Positions 10,956 to 24,260 of a stretch of 64,000 nt of DNA are shown here, in pieces. Made by a program: the position numbers and the translations under genes. The notes under the pieces are model-generated. The model made no database searches and was not told the DNA's origin. It was given only the letters and a program-made list of their open reading frames with translations. Every line of letters begins with the position of its first letter. The first letter of the stretch is position 1. Origin of the DNA: Apiosordaria backusii (taxonomy: Eukaryota > Ascomycota > Sordariomycetes > Sordariales > Lasiosphaeriaceae); NCBI GenBank assembly GCA_030549205.1, contig JAUKTV010000002.1, forward strand, positions 310,001-374,000, read 5' to 3'.

Positions 10956-13900
10956 TTACCAGCTTTACTTTAAAGCTGCCCTTTCAATCCTACCCCCTTT
11001 ATATACTATATTTTATTACTATACAATGCCAATATAACTTAATATTTCTACTATACTATAATTTCTTTTTTCTCTCTAACTATACTAATAACTCTTTAAT
11101 ATTAATATCTTTATTACTATACTTTGCCATTCTCTATATTATCTTAAGCAATACTATTCCTTCTATATATACCATTTTAAAGCTATAACTTAACGCTAAC
11201 TATATTAACTTAATACTATATTTTAAAGTTCTAATTATACTAATACTATTTATCTTTCTATTTATTTATACCGTGCTATTCCCTATTTATACTTTTAGTT
11301 TAACGATTAACTATTTTTAAAAGTCTAGCCTATTTTAAACTATAATCCTATTATATTAAAATCTTTTATATTTTACCTTCTTTACTTTCTATATTTTTTG
11401 TATCCTTACTTTTATTTCTTTATACTTACGTTCTATACTTAGTATTTGCTTTACTATTAGTTTATTATCGCCTATAGTAAGCTAAGGGTTTATAACCTAA
11501 GGGGTAATAAGTTGAAGGGTAGAAAGTTATATTGTTATAACCAGTATCGGTAGTTAAAGTATAATAAGTTAGACTTATAAAAGAATAGGCTATATTATTA
11601 TATTTAAAGTAAATAGCTGGAGTTTAGAAATATTCGGCTATAGTACTATAACCGGAATAGAAGGTTAGATCTTAAGGATAGTAAACTATAGTACTATAAT
11701 TAAAGTAGAAGGTTAAATTTTAAAGGTAGTAAGCTATACTGCTATAACTTATAAGGCTTATTATACTATCTTTACTAGTTTATTCTTTATAGGCAGTCCT
11801 TTCAGTCTAAAATAAGTTTTAAAGGTATTAATTTTATAGACTAGGTTTTATAGGATGTTTTACTATATACTAAAGTATATTTTAACTTACAGTGCTTTTT
11901 CTATTTAATCTATTAATTACTTTACTTTCTATATATACCTACTTATATTTATTAAGTTTTAGTAAATATATAAGGTACTATTTGGCTTTACTATTATTAT
12001 TAAGTTGTTAAATTTATTAATTTCCTGCCTTTATTTAAAGCTGTTTACTAATTTGTTATTGTTTTTATTAACTATAATGTTAATATTAACTACAGTTAAC
12101 TTTAAAAGCTAGTTTTACTAATTATATAGTAGCTTTCTTAATATAGTTAGTTAAATATTATTTTTACTTAAAGCAATCTCTATCGGTACTACTTTTAATA
12201 TATATATTGTAATTATATACTTAAGTCCAATTAATAAGATTATTTTCTTTAAGTAGTTTTATATAAGACCTTTATAGTTAACTTTATTAAAGTTATTGTA
12301 TATTAATTTCAATATTAATGCCTTCTTAATTATAAACCTTACTTTAATAATAGCTTTAAATACTACTATATTCTATATTAACATTGACTATTTAGCTAAG
12401 TACGTTCGTTTTAATTTATTATACTATATATATAGTTCTATAGTAGCTATTCTAAATATATCGGCCGGTTCTTTAACGTACTTTTATTATTTAAATTTAT
12501 CGGTTTTCTCCTATTTAGTTAAAAATAGGACTATACTATACTATTGTCTATAATTAATATTATTATAATACTTAACTATATAGTCGATAATGTCTATATA
12601 TTAGCCGTCTACTATAAGAAGGTATTGTCTATCTTTAATATATATATTTAGGTTAAGTAGTATTAAAACGGCTACTGCTATAGCCTATTGTCTATAATAA
12701 TATACTATATTTATTAATATAAGAGTATATTCTATAGCTTTTAACTTTCTAGTATACTTTATAATTGTATTTATTTAATACTATGCTATTTCTTTAGTTT
12801 TAATATCCTACTGTTTATAGTTTCCAGCTTCTTCTTTTCCCTTCTATTTTAACTTAAAGATAAGTTTTACTTAATAGTTTATAATACTATAAAGGTTTAA
12901 TATCTAAGTTTATACCTTAAAAGTATTATATACCTAGTTATTATCTATCTAATTACTATCGATTTAAAAGTCTAGTATAGTAATCTATAAGTTAAGTATA
13001 AACTTTAGGCTATTATTTTTTTAAATATTTTAATAAAACTTTTCTTAGTTTTTATACTATACTGTTAAAAAGAAGAGGCTATTTTATAAAGGTACTACCA
13101 ATTAATTAAAGGCTTCCTTATAATCCTTTTATATAGTATATTAGGTTTTAAATATAAATATTTTAAAGTTAAACTTACCTTAATTCCTACTAATAGTATA
13201 GTATAAGATTGGTCTTCTCTTAACCTATCTACTATCCTTTAAGTTTTCTATTAATATTAAATATACTAACTAGCAGACTTCTATTATTTTATTGAAAGTG
13301 CCGGGGTATTTGGTTTTTTTATTTATAATAGTATAGTACTTTAATATTAAGTTTAAAGTAGATACCTATTTCTTATTATTAGTATAATATAGTAATAGTA
13401 TCTTTACCGCCTATTTATAGTTTAGTATTAACTATATTAACAGTACTAATTAGCTTAAGATAAAGAGGATTAGGGATTTATAAATATTACTGTCGTTTAC
13501 TATATTGGTTTTTATTTATCAGTTATGTTAATTTAAAAGTCGTTTAATTTGCTTATTTTTAACATTAATAAGAAGCTTATAATATAGTAATGTCTATATA
13601 ATTGTCGGCTTAATAATATTGTATAGTATAAACGTATATATCGATAGAAAAGATAATAAAAATAGTAAAAAGGTTATAAAAAAGAATACTAATGATAGTT
13701 TAGAAATATTGGTAGTAAGAAATTAAAAATCTTTAAAAGATTAAATTTTTAAGTTACTATATAATAAAGGAAAAAGCTTATTATAAACGCTTTCTTTCCT
13801 TTACTTTTATCGACTGCTTCTATATTACTTTAATATTTATCTTTAATATAATATCGACTTCCTTACTAAGGTCTTTTTCCTATAGTACTGTTTTAAATAG

Positions 13901-14879
13901 GTACTTTCTCTTCTTTAATAGCGCTTTAAGGTACTTTTAAAGTAAAGAATATTTAGTATTATAGTCGTATACTATATTTAAAACGTTCTTTATAAGTACT
14001 ATTTTTAAATATCATTAGTTCTATTAGTTTTAAAAGCCTTTTTATTTAATAAGATATTTAATAATAGGCTTCTTTTTATACTATCTGATCTTCCTTTTTA
14101 AAATCTTTTCTACTTTAAACTCCTTTTTTCTATCCTTACTATCTACTATTACTACTTTCTATAAAGGCTTACTATACCTTTTAAAAGGATCTTTACTATT
14201 AAATGCTAGTACTAGTTAAGTAATTAATACTATTAGATGTATTTACTATATAGGTAGTAGCTTAAGTTTATATATTAGCTTATTATAAGCTTTTACTACT
14301 TTAAAAGGACTAGTCTATTATTAGCTATACTTTCTATTAGGCTTATTTAGAAGTTAATATTTACAATAAAGCTTAAAATATACTATATCTTTAGGCTTAA
14401 ACTTTTAAGGCTTTCTTTTAATATTGTTTACTATCTTTATAGTAGCTATAGTATATATTAATACTATTTCCACTTCTTACTTTAATAACATCCTCTTTAT
14501 TTCCAATATTAACTTCTTACTTATATCCTTCTTTAGCTTAAATTCTATATCGACTACTAACTTCAGTTTAAATCTATAGACTAACTTTAATAGGCTAGTA
14601 TTAATAGTAAAGATATATACTATATTTAGGTTATATTATAATGCCGGTAATAAGTCCGTTTATAATATACTATTATTGTTAATAGCTATATAATATTTTA
14701 TAGCTAGCTTAACCGACTAATTCTTTCTTTCCAATATACTATCGGTCTATAGGTACTAAGCTATAGACATTAACAGTTTAGTATATAGTACTTTAAAGAT
14801 TCCTTATTATAGTTCCAATATAAATTTAAAGTCCTAATTTAAGATAATTTCAGATAGAACTTTCTAATTATAAAATATA

Positions 14880-15120
14880 AGGTAGCTAATTAGTTACTTA
14901 CCTTATTTCTATATTATCTACTTTATACTATTTAGTAATAGTAATATATACTTAAAGTACTTATTTATAACTATAAAAAGTATATTAAATCTGTTTTTTA
15001 ATACTATATAAAATTTGCTTTTAAGTACTGTTAGCATTATTATAATAAAGTCGATACTAATAGTATAACTAAATATAGATAGGCTTTTAATAGGATTAAC
15101 TTTACTTAAATTCTTTTATT
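14880..15120 (-). pseudogene. Integrase core remnant of inner Gypsy element
   Basis: The minus strand reads PIKSLSIFSYTISIDFII and then, about 20 codons on, ILFIVINKYFKYILLL. This matches the start of the retroviral-type integrase core ('P..PW..ISIDFI...D.LLVVVDKFSK...L'). The first catalytic Asp codon (GAC) is at 15050-15052. The region lies downstream of RT in element orientation, as in Gypsy. Stops and transitions abound around it. Confidence 0.8.
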
Positions 15121-16249
15121 ATAAGATTGAGTTTTTTAAATATTTGGAGTAGTAGTATATATATTCTTTAATTATTTTTATTATATTAGTAAAGAAGTAA
15201 TTAGTAAGCTTTCTTATTATATATATAAAGCTAAAATGGTGTTTATTATTATATACTATATAAAGTAAATTTTAAAGGTAGCTTTATAGTATATAAAAAC
15301 AAACCTTACCTTTATATAGCTTATAATATAATAGGCTGTCTTTAACTATAAATAGTATACTAGTTACTATTTCCGGTATTTTAAGGTCCTTAGTACGCTT
15401 CTTTTATCTTTTAGCAATAAAATCTAGGATTTTTTAATACTTAGTATTAGATTTATAACCCTCTTTAAATTTCTCTTTAAACTTAGGTATTACTTCGATA
15501 TATATAGTAATATAACTGTAATAATTATCAATCTATATATTATTAAACTCCGACATTTCTAAATCGATATTTAGTCTATCGTCGTCCTTTAATAGTAAGT
15601 ATAACAATGCATTTAATATAAAATTTAATTTACTATAAATATATTAAACTTCTAATAAATACTATATTAAGTATATCGCTATTAATATTATCTTAAGGTT
15701 AAGCTTATTTATATTTACTGTTTTAAATAAGGACTGGTTAACAATACCTTTTAAAGTATAATAATCTATTAATACTACTATTTCCTATATAGTAAACTAT
15801 AACCATTTCTGTAATTTTCTATAAGCCTATATTAAGCTTACTACCTTAAGCTCTATTAGCCAATACTTGGTTTTAGCATTAGTTATTTTATAACTGAAGT
15901 ATATTATAAATTAAATAATGTCGATAAGGATTTTCTTACTATCCTACTTATTGCCTTTAATATAAAATACTATAATACTTATACTATACTTATATAAATC
16001 TACTTTTATAAATACTAGCCTTTTATAATCCTAGTAAATTAAGAATATAGACTTAGTAAGGTAATTCTATAGTATATTAAAAGATTTTACTTTAACCTCT
16101 ATTAACTTAAAGGTCGTTTTTATAATATAATCCTTCCTTTTTACCCTAATATTCTTTCCTTTTATTAGATCGCTATCCTCGATATCTTTCTTTAAAAGAA
16201 AGGCTTTCTTATCTTTTAAAGGCTAGATTTTATTTTAAAACTATAGTAC

Positions 16250-16610
16250 GAAGATCCTAAAGAAAGTTACCATCCTAATATATTATTTTAAGGCTTTTAA
16301 GGTAGTTGGCATTTTTAATTTAAAAATCGCTTTTATACAATCCTCTATCGTTACTATACTTAAGTTATCGACTTAAAATCTAAGTAACTGCATTAATATA
16401 AATCTAAAGAAAGACTTTTTAAGGTTAATATTAAGGTTTAAACTTTTAAAAAGCTTAAGTATAATACTAATATATTCTATATACTTCTTTATTATTTTAC
16501 TAAATATAATTATATTGTCGATATATATATAGTAAAATTCCTTATATAGTATTAAGTAATGATTTATAAATTGCTATATATAGGCTAGCAAATTTTTAAA
16601 GCCTATAAAG
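16250..16610 (-). pseudogene. Reverse transcriptase remnant of inner Gypsy element
   Basis: The minus strand carries FYYIYIDNIIIFSKI, then IEYISIILKLFK, and farther on VDNLSIVTIED, AIFKLKMPTTLKAL. This is the Gypsy RT catalytic box and the following connection ('YIDDIIIFS...L...VDSLGLSTTEDK...AI..L..P.TLK.LE'). The second catalytic Asp is Asn (AAT at 16514-16516 on +, complement), which one G-to-A change from GAT explains. Stop codons fall where Gln/Arg/Trp-type codons are expected. Confidence 0.85.
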
Positions 16611-19600
16611 ACTATTTGGCTGAATTCTAAGCCTTATAGGCTTATTAGAATTATCCTATTTTAATAAAAGCTCTATATTAGTAATTAGTAAAAGAATAAT
16701 AAAGTGTCTATTACTATAAAGTAGTTACTATTAACTATAGTATTAAAGATCTTTTTTTAATATAGTAAAAGGTAATTATTTAATATTACAATTTTATTAA
16801 TAAAGTATAAGTTGATTACTATTTGATCTTTCTTTATACCGTTAACTATTCTCTATATTATAAAGACTAAATAATTAAACGGTATAGGCTTTATTATAAA
16901 GTCTATCTTCCCTTAATTGTAGAGATTTCCTAAAGTAGTATTTACTATTTTCGTCTTTTCTATATTAAAAGGATATAGTAAAGTACTTACCTTATACTTA
17001 TATTAATTATTAATAAGCTCGATATATATATACTTATCTTTAGTTATCTTAATTAATTTTAAACTATCCTAATATTTATATCGATTAATTAGCTCTAGTA
17101 AATATTAAGCTAAGTTAGGTTTGGCATTAGCAATCTAAGTACTATTAAAGGCTTTAATAGTCTTAATATCCGATAGTATACTAAGGCTTAAGCCTTTATA
17201 ATAACCTTTACTAACTAGCTTAGTAAGTAAAGTACTGTCGTTTTAAGTTATAGTTATATTTACCTTTTTATCTACTATAATTACTTTTAAAGCTATATTA
17301 ACCTAATCTTTTAATACTACTATAACTGCTTTAACTGCCGATCCTATTTTAAACTTTACTACTATATAAATATTTATAACGACGTTAATAAGCACTTCTC
17401 TTTTTTAAGAAAATAATGTAAAGCTATCTTTATTAAAATTTATAAAATAGCCTACCTTCTAATTCTTTTAAATAATAATAGGCTTATCTATAAAGTTAAC
17501 TACTACTATAGTCTTTAACGATATTGCATTTACTATTATATCTACTATACTATTTAATATAGTATATATAATAAAATCTCTAGGGCCTTCTTTTAGTAAG
17601 TCTATATATTTAACTAGTATAGTAATAGTATTAAGCTAAATGATATACTTAACTTATACCACTACTTTTCTAAAGACTAGTACCTTCTTTTAAATAGCTA
17701 TAAAAGGCATAACTAATCCTTTTAAGGATTCTATTAACATTATACTATAGATATAATCGATCTTAGCACTATACGACTTTAAGAATTTTATACTTAGCAA
17801 TATATTTAATATAAAGCTAATAGTAACTAAGGCTATAACTTTATATACTTTAAATACCTTAACTCCTTTAATCTTCTTAAGTATATATAAGTCGAAAGTC
17901 GCTTATTCTATAATACTTATATTGCTTTTAACTATATTAAACGTTTTAATAAGGATTTTCATTATACTAGTATTTAAATAGTATTTTTATAATCACTTCC
18001 TATTTACTATAATAGTTAAATAGTCTATATCTATATAGACTAATATAGTTAGTTCTTTTAAGCTAGTCTTAACTTAAATCTTACAATAAGAATTATAAAT
18101 AAATTTAGATAGTACTAACTTAAATACTAGTTTAGTATTAATAACATTACTGCTTTTAATCAGACTAATATATATAGTATCTTCTTTAGGATTCTAATCT
18201 ACTATATAATAGGCCTTCTCCTAAAGCTACCATTATTACTAATAGTCTTTTTTTATTAATAATATCGACTTATTTACTATAAAGTAATATCTTTATTATA
18301 CTAAGGTATAATATCTTAGCTTCCTTATATATTCTTTAGTATATATATTAGTATAGAGATACTAAAGAAGTTAATTATAGTTTTAAATATCTAAATATAT
18401 CGTTAATATATTTATTAATAAGCTTTATATTTAATATTTATATCTATTTACTAACCGTACTTGGTTAATACCGGTACTATAGTTTACTTTTTTATATAAA
18501 AAGCTAATATATAAATAGAAATGTTCTTATTATTATTAACTATACTAATAGTATTAAAGTTTACTTACTCTTTTTCTTCCTTACTTTCCAACCACTTATT
18601 TACTAAAGAAAAACCTTCTATTAATAACTTATCTTTAATTAGCTTTTCTTCTAACTTTCTTTTATAACTATAAAACTCTTTATTATAAATACTACTCCTT
18701 TAATATTCTACCTTTTAAAATGCCTAAACCTAAATCTACCTTTATTATTACTATTACTTCCTTTACTACTACTATATCTATTATATCCTTTACCATTTTT
18801 ATATATTTATAATACCTATACTATTAAATATTACCACTATACTAATAGTAAAGACCATTACATCTATTTTATTAAAGTATATTATACTAATCGCCTTTAA
18901 GGTAATAACGCCTATTAATCCTTAATAAATTGCTAAAACTATTATTAAAATAAGTACTATAATATTAATAATTATTAGTAAATCTTTAATTATTATTATA
19001 CTATAGTACTTTAAATCTAACGCTATTATATAAAAGGCCTCTGCCTTTACTATATTTTAATCGAAATCTATTAAAGTATACTATAAATCCTTCTTTCTAT
19101 TAGTCTTCTTTATTAATATAGTTTACTAATAGTATATACTACTATATTACCGTTAACAATAGGCGCTAATATAGCTTAGCTTTTTCCTTAATATATACTA
19201 TTTAAATAAAAAGGGTATCGGTTGCTTTAAGCTCCTTTATTAACTATTAAAGCCTTAAGTATAGACTGGTATATATAAATTATATAAGTAAGGTTATATC
19301 TTAGATACTAAAGGTATAGGTATATTTTATTTTCTCTATAATATAGTTACTAATAGATTTATACTCCTTATAATCTTACTCTATATACCGAAAGTTGCTA
19401 ATCTTTTTAATAGTAATTAACTTCTTAATACTAAAAGTACCTTCTAATACTATACGCTAATAATTAAGGTCTTTCTTTAATTAATTACGGTTATTGCTAT
19501 TTAATTAACTACAATACTATTAAAGTATTAAACCTTTAAAAAGGTCTTTTAACTATATATATAGAACCTTTATCTTTACTTTATTATTTATATAATTATA

Positions 19601-22043
19601 AACTAAATTAAAAATAAGTAAACATTTAAATATACTATAGTATTGCTATTAACTACTATATTAATAGTTACCTTTACTTTTATATTATTTAGTTTAAAGA
19701 AACTAACTTTCTTAATCTTTTAACTATTAAGTCCGGCTTTATTAAAATAAGCCTACATTACGTTTTATACTATAAATGCTATTGCTAAAACGGTATTAAA
19801 GAACTGTTTTACTTACTACTTTTTTCTTTACTATTGTACTTTTAATGCTGGATTTAGGAAAATAGGGGGCATTCCGGTATTAGGATTAGTACTAGCACTT
19901 TAAAGTAGATTAATAAAGGAAGCGCTATTCCTTTTATTACTACTATTAGTATCGCTTTAAGCTGATAGTACTATAACTGGTTTTATATTAAACGGTTGTA
20001 TATTAAAGCTATACTTAGTAAAAGTTTATACTAAACCTAATTTTAAGGGATTTCTTAGTATTTATTATATCGATTTAATCGAGGAAACTGGTCGAGTAGT
20101 ATCTTATAATACTACTATTAAATCTAAATATAGTAAGGTAGAGATAGGCAGTATATATATATTAAGCTATGTTTATTAAGGTCGATAGGTAGGAATTGGC
20201 ATTTATAGTATTAGTAGTTAAAGCTTCGGTTTAACCGTTTCTGCCCTTTAATTTTAAGGTAAAAGATTGAAATGTCTTATATATCTATTAAATATACTTT
20301 ATTAAGGTACTGGATTAGTTAACTACAGTTTAAACCTTATTTTAAAGTTAAGGCCTGGTCTTATATTCAATGGTATTTTTTACTTAATAGACTGGACAAT
20401 TATAGGAGGCCTATATTCTTTATTAAAGGTAGTATATAATAGCTCTTTAATAGTAAGTACTGGTATAAATGCTGTTTAAACTATATCTAATAGTATATTA
20501 AAATCTAACTTAATTTAAAGTTAGTAAGACTGTTAAGTAAATAAATTATAAAACTAAGTAGGCAAAGTATTTAAGAGGTAGCCGATGTTATAATTAAGAG
20601 GTATTTAAGGCTATACTTATAGTAAGTTATATTATAGTTGTATTAAAAAGCTAGTTATCGATATAGCTTAGCCTTCTTAATATACTAATTAAGCTACTAA
20701 TAGTTTAAATCTATATTTAAAAGAGTTGCCTTATTAGCTTTATATTGCATAGTTATTGTCGGAAGATTCATTATTTAACTTTTCTTTAGTAAATAAATTA
20801 ATCCAATATATTTGTAGATTTTAAAAGGCTTTTAATAGTAATAGGATAACTAGTCTTAATAGTAATATAGGTAGTAGTATAGATGAAATTAGTAGTTAAG
20901 AAGGGTATATTTAAATCTTATTTAGTTAAATTAATATTTATATTAAGGCCTATTTAAATACTGGTGCTAGTAAGGCTAGGAAGGTTAAAGGCTATAGTAA
21001 ATTTATATTTAGGTATACCTTTAATAAGTTTAGTGGAGATACCGTTTAAAGGTTATATAGTATAATTGATTGCTATTAAACTAACTACTACTTACCGATT
21101 AGTATAAGTTACTAATTGCTAATTAGTATAAACTGCTATTTACTATATAATATAAGGGCCTATTGTTTAATTGGCTACTTATAGCCGACTAGTATAAGAG
21201 CTTACTGATTTAGCTTATATAGCTATAGCTAATATTATATAAGCTAATGCTTCTTATTAAGTCGATTTAATAGGTAGTTATATTGCTTAGTAGGTTAAAC
21301 TTCTTTATTAATTAAAGGCTTTAGCTATTAAGGTTTTGGCTATAGGGGCTTTAGCTATAGAGGTTTTGACTATATATCTTTTAGTAATAGTAGATTCTAA
21401 TATATATAAAACTGGTGGAAGGCACTTTTTATAGGTCTGGTTTTACCTTTAAGTTAGAAGAGGGGTACTATTTCGAACTTATCGATTTTTAAATTACTAT
21501 TGATTTCGGCTACCTTTGCTAATATATTTAAGGTTACTAAGCTATTATTAACAACTCTATAATACTGTTATAATTAGTATGCTAATATCTTTTTAATTAC
21601 TATAATATAGAGAGGTATAGGCTTAATAGGGCTTAGTAATATTATAGGGCTATAGTAGTATATAGTAAGGTAGTTATATCGATTAAAGGGTAAGTAGGTT
21701 AAATAAAATTAAGTAACTTAATAGATTGTAGGGTTGCTTAATAAACTGGCAGGGTGTTAGTAATAAATTAAGGTTATATTAAGGAATAGGTATTAAATAC
21801 TCTATCGATAGTATTTAGGAATATAATCATTATATTAAGTAAGGCTATTATTATACTAATTAATATTAAAGGCGATAGGGGGTAACGATGTTATTGTAGT
21901 TTGCTTTTTAATATTACAGTTAGATCGACCGAATAGTAAAAACTTGCTAAGGCTTTAGGAAGGTCGGTTTTTCGATTTAATTGAAAGATCGAAAATAATT
22001 GCCATCTGGCTATTTACTAAAAGTATAGAAACGCAGTTACTAT

Positions 22044-22182
22044 TAATAGAGTATTATTATAGCACTGCTTAATAAAGGTGCAAAGTTAATAATATTGTAA
22101 AAGTAGGAGCCTGGCTATCTGGTTAGATATCTGTAGTGCTAGGTTATATGACCTAAGAATTATGTCCATGTATATCCTTGCA
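22044..22182 (-). repeat. 5' LTR of inner Gypsy element
   Basis: 139 bp and less mutated than its partner. It keeps stretches such as gtaggagcctggctatctgg and is followed by the ATAAT duplication and then by the resumed RT of the outer element. Confidence 0.92.
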
Positions 22183-22187
22183 ATAAT

Positions 22188-22700
22188 ACCGGACTTCTAT
22201 TTACTATCCTTTACTTATATTATTATAGAAAAGTTATAGGAAAAGGCTTAAATTATAGTAATTAACGCTATTAAGTTCTTTTATTAATTCTTAATTATAA
22301 AAAAGAATAGGCTAAAACTTACTATTATTTTAAAATATAAAGTAGAAGCTATAAAGGTAGCTTCTATAAATTTCTATAATTTCCTTTTATATATTTAATA
22401 GTAAATAGACTGCTTTATTAAAGAAATAAGACTTACCTATTACTATACTATATATATTGACAATATTGTTATTTTTTTAAATAATAATAAGGACTATCTT
22501 AAGTATATTTAGTAAATCTTTAAAATATTTAAGAAAATTAAACTAGGATTGTCTTTTAAAAAGTCTTTTTTAAAATACCCTTTTGTTTATTTCTTTAAGT
22601 TTAAAGTAAATAAAAAAAAATCTCTATTACTAATAAAAAAGTTAAGGCTATTTAAAATATTAAGTTTCTTATTATACTTTAAAATTTTAAGATATTTATT
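22188..22700 (+). pseudogene. Second part of outer element RT, with YIDN box
   Basis: The + frame continues the RT broken at 10,803. It reads ...IIPDFYLLSFTYIII, then INAIKFFY*FLIIKKNR, then TIYIDNIVIFLNN at about 22,450 and LGLSFKKSFLKYPFVYF. These match 'PD.YPLP', 'ID...FHQ', the YIDD catalytic box and 'L.KKSF.GYPSV' of Gypsy RT. The second catalytic Asp codon is AAT (22462-22464), consistent with G-to-A. Stops interrupt the frame. Confidence 0.87.
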
Positions 22701-23579
22701 AAAAAGACTAGATTCCTTTATTATTTAATAAAAAGATATACTATAAAAATAGATCCTTTATAGTAATAGAAAATAGAACTTTTAAAGGCTATTAGAATAG
22801 ATAACGGTTTATAGATCTTTAAAGTATAAAGAAAAGGCATTATAAAGAAACTTATATTCGAACTTACCGATAAGAAAGTAAAATCCTTTAAAAATATTAA
22901 AGCTATTCTTTACTTTAAAACTACTATTATTTACTTCGATTTAATTAAAAGACTATATATCCTTACTAATGTAAATAAAGATAGTTTTAAAGTAATTGTT
23001 TTCTATTTTAAAAAAGGATCTATATAAGATAAGGTATTTTCTTTTAACTTAATAGACATTTAACCGGTAATATACTTTAATAAGTATACTAATATAGTTA
23101 AAAAGAATTACTAACTAATAGAGTTTAAAATAGCCGCTATAGTTTAAATATTAAAAAAGCTTTACTTTATATTAATATCTTTAAATTACTTTATTATTAA
23201 TATTAATATATATACTATAAATAGTATATAGATAAACTAATAACTATTAACAGTTTATTTTTATTTATTTTAATACTAATTTAAAGTATAATATATTTTA
23301 AAAAAAACTAACGTAATTGCTAATAGCCTTAATTGCCTTCCTAAACCTACTTTAAAATACCTTAAAGTATTTACCTTTAATAAAATCTACATTACTAGCC
23401 TTATAAATAAATTAAAAGGTAATAGGATCCTATAATAATATACTTAATTTTATAACCAACTATTCTATAAAGATCTTATATTAAAGAACTGTTCTTTCTA
23501 CTCCTTTAAAAAGTTTACTATTAAATTAAAAAAAAGATATTCATAAAACCTTTACTTTAAGCCTATTATAAATAAGATC

Positions 23580-24260
23580 TTTAAAAAAAAGCTTAAAAAA
23601 CTCTATAACTATTACTTAATAGATAGGCTTTTTTACTTTTAAAGACTAAGGACATTTTAACGACTTTATATACTTAGTAATTATATAAAAGATATCCTTA
23701 AATATTACTATAACTATAACTTTTACTTTAAAATCTTTTAAACCTAGTATTAAATTTAAAGAGCCTTCTTTATCTATAATTTTAAAAAGAGAATTATAAA
23801 TTATATCTAATAGTATTTTAAATATTAAATAAATTAAATTAATTAATAAAGGCCTATTAAAGAACTTTAACTTATCGCTTCTCTTTTAATTCCTTTCTAT
23901 ACTATTATATTTAATATTATTACCAACCTTTCTTTATACTTTAATAAAAACTTACCTTATTAAGTTATTAAATATTTAATATTTAATATCTTTTTTATAG
24001 TAACTTATAAATTTTTTAAAAAAAGACTAATAATCCTTAAAGTAAATTCTTATACTGTTAAAACTTAAGGAAAGATCCTTCTTTAGTATTTACTTATTTA
24101 TAAATAAAGAGTTCCTTTTATAATTATTAATAATAGAAACCTTTAATAAATAGAAGACTTTTAAAAGGGAATTTAAAAATAATTAAAAGTAAAACTTTTT
24201 ATATTTACTATATATTATCTTTAAATTAATAGATTATTGAAAAGGTATAATTAAATAGTT
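23580..24260 (+). pseudogene. Integrase remnant of outer Gypsy element
   Basis: The + strand reads L*LIASLLIPFYTIIFNIIT around 23,860-23,925 and then FFIVTYKFFKKRLII. This matches 'LQPI..PP.PFHTIT.DFI.ALP' and 'VTCKFSKR' of the Gypsy integrase core. Later 'VPFIIINNRN' fits the 'SDRD' region. The first catalytic Asp position is AAT (Asn). The region follows RT in the same orientation. Confidence 0.8.

Larger units (their letters stand above)
10804..22182 (-). mobile_element. Inner Ty3/Gypsy LTR retrotransposon, minus strand, RIP-mutated
   Basis: Two direct LTRs of 139 bp each (10804-10942 and 22044-22182) align without gaps. They begin TG and end CA in the less mutated copies. A perfect 5-bp duplication ATAAT lies at 10799-10803 and 22183-22187. 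A polypurine tract on the minus strand (AAAGGGGGCAT, complement of about 10943-10953) abuts the LTR at 10,942, so the element runs right to left. RT (about 16.25-16.61 kb) precedes integrase (about 14.9-15.1 kb) on that strand, which is Gypsy order. At 11,379 bp it is very long, and about 4 kb between integrase and the 3' LTR is unassigned. Confidence 0.93.

Noticed and set aside
10319..12553. ORFs of 66-88 codons inside the AT-rich block (10,319-10,519; 10,922-11,188; 12,296-12,553)
   Set aside because: They lie within RIP-saturated retroelement DNA, are made almost only of Ile/Leu/Tyr/Phe/Asn/Lys codons, and one starts inside an LTR. They are chance open frames.
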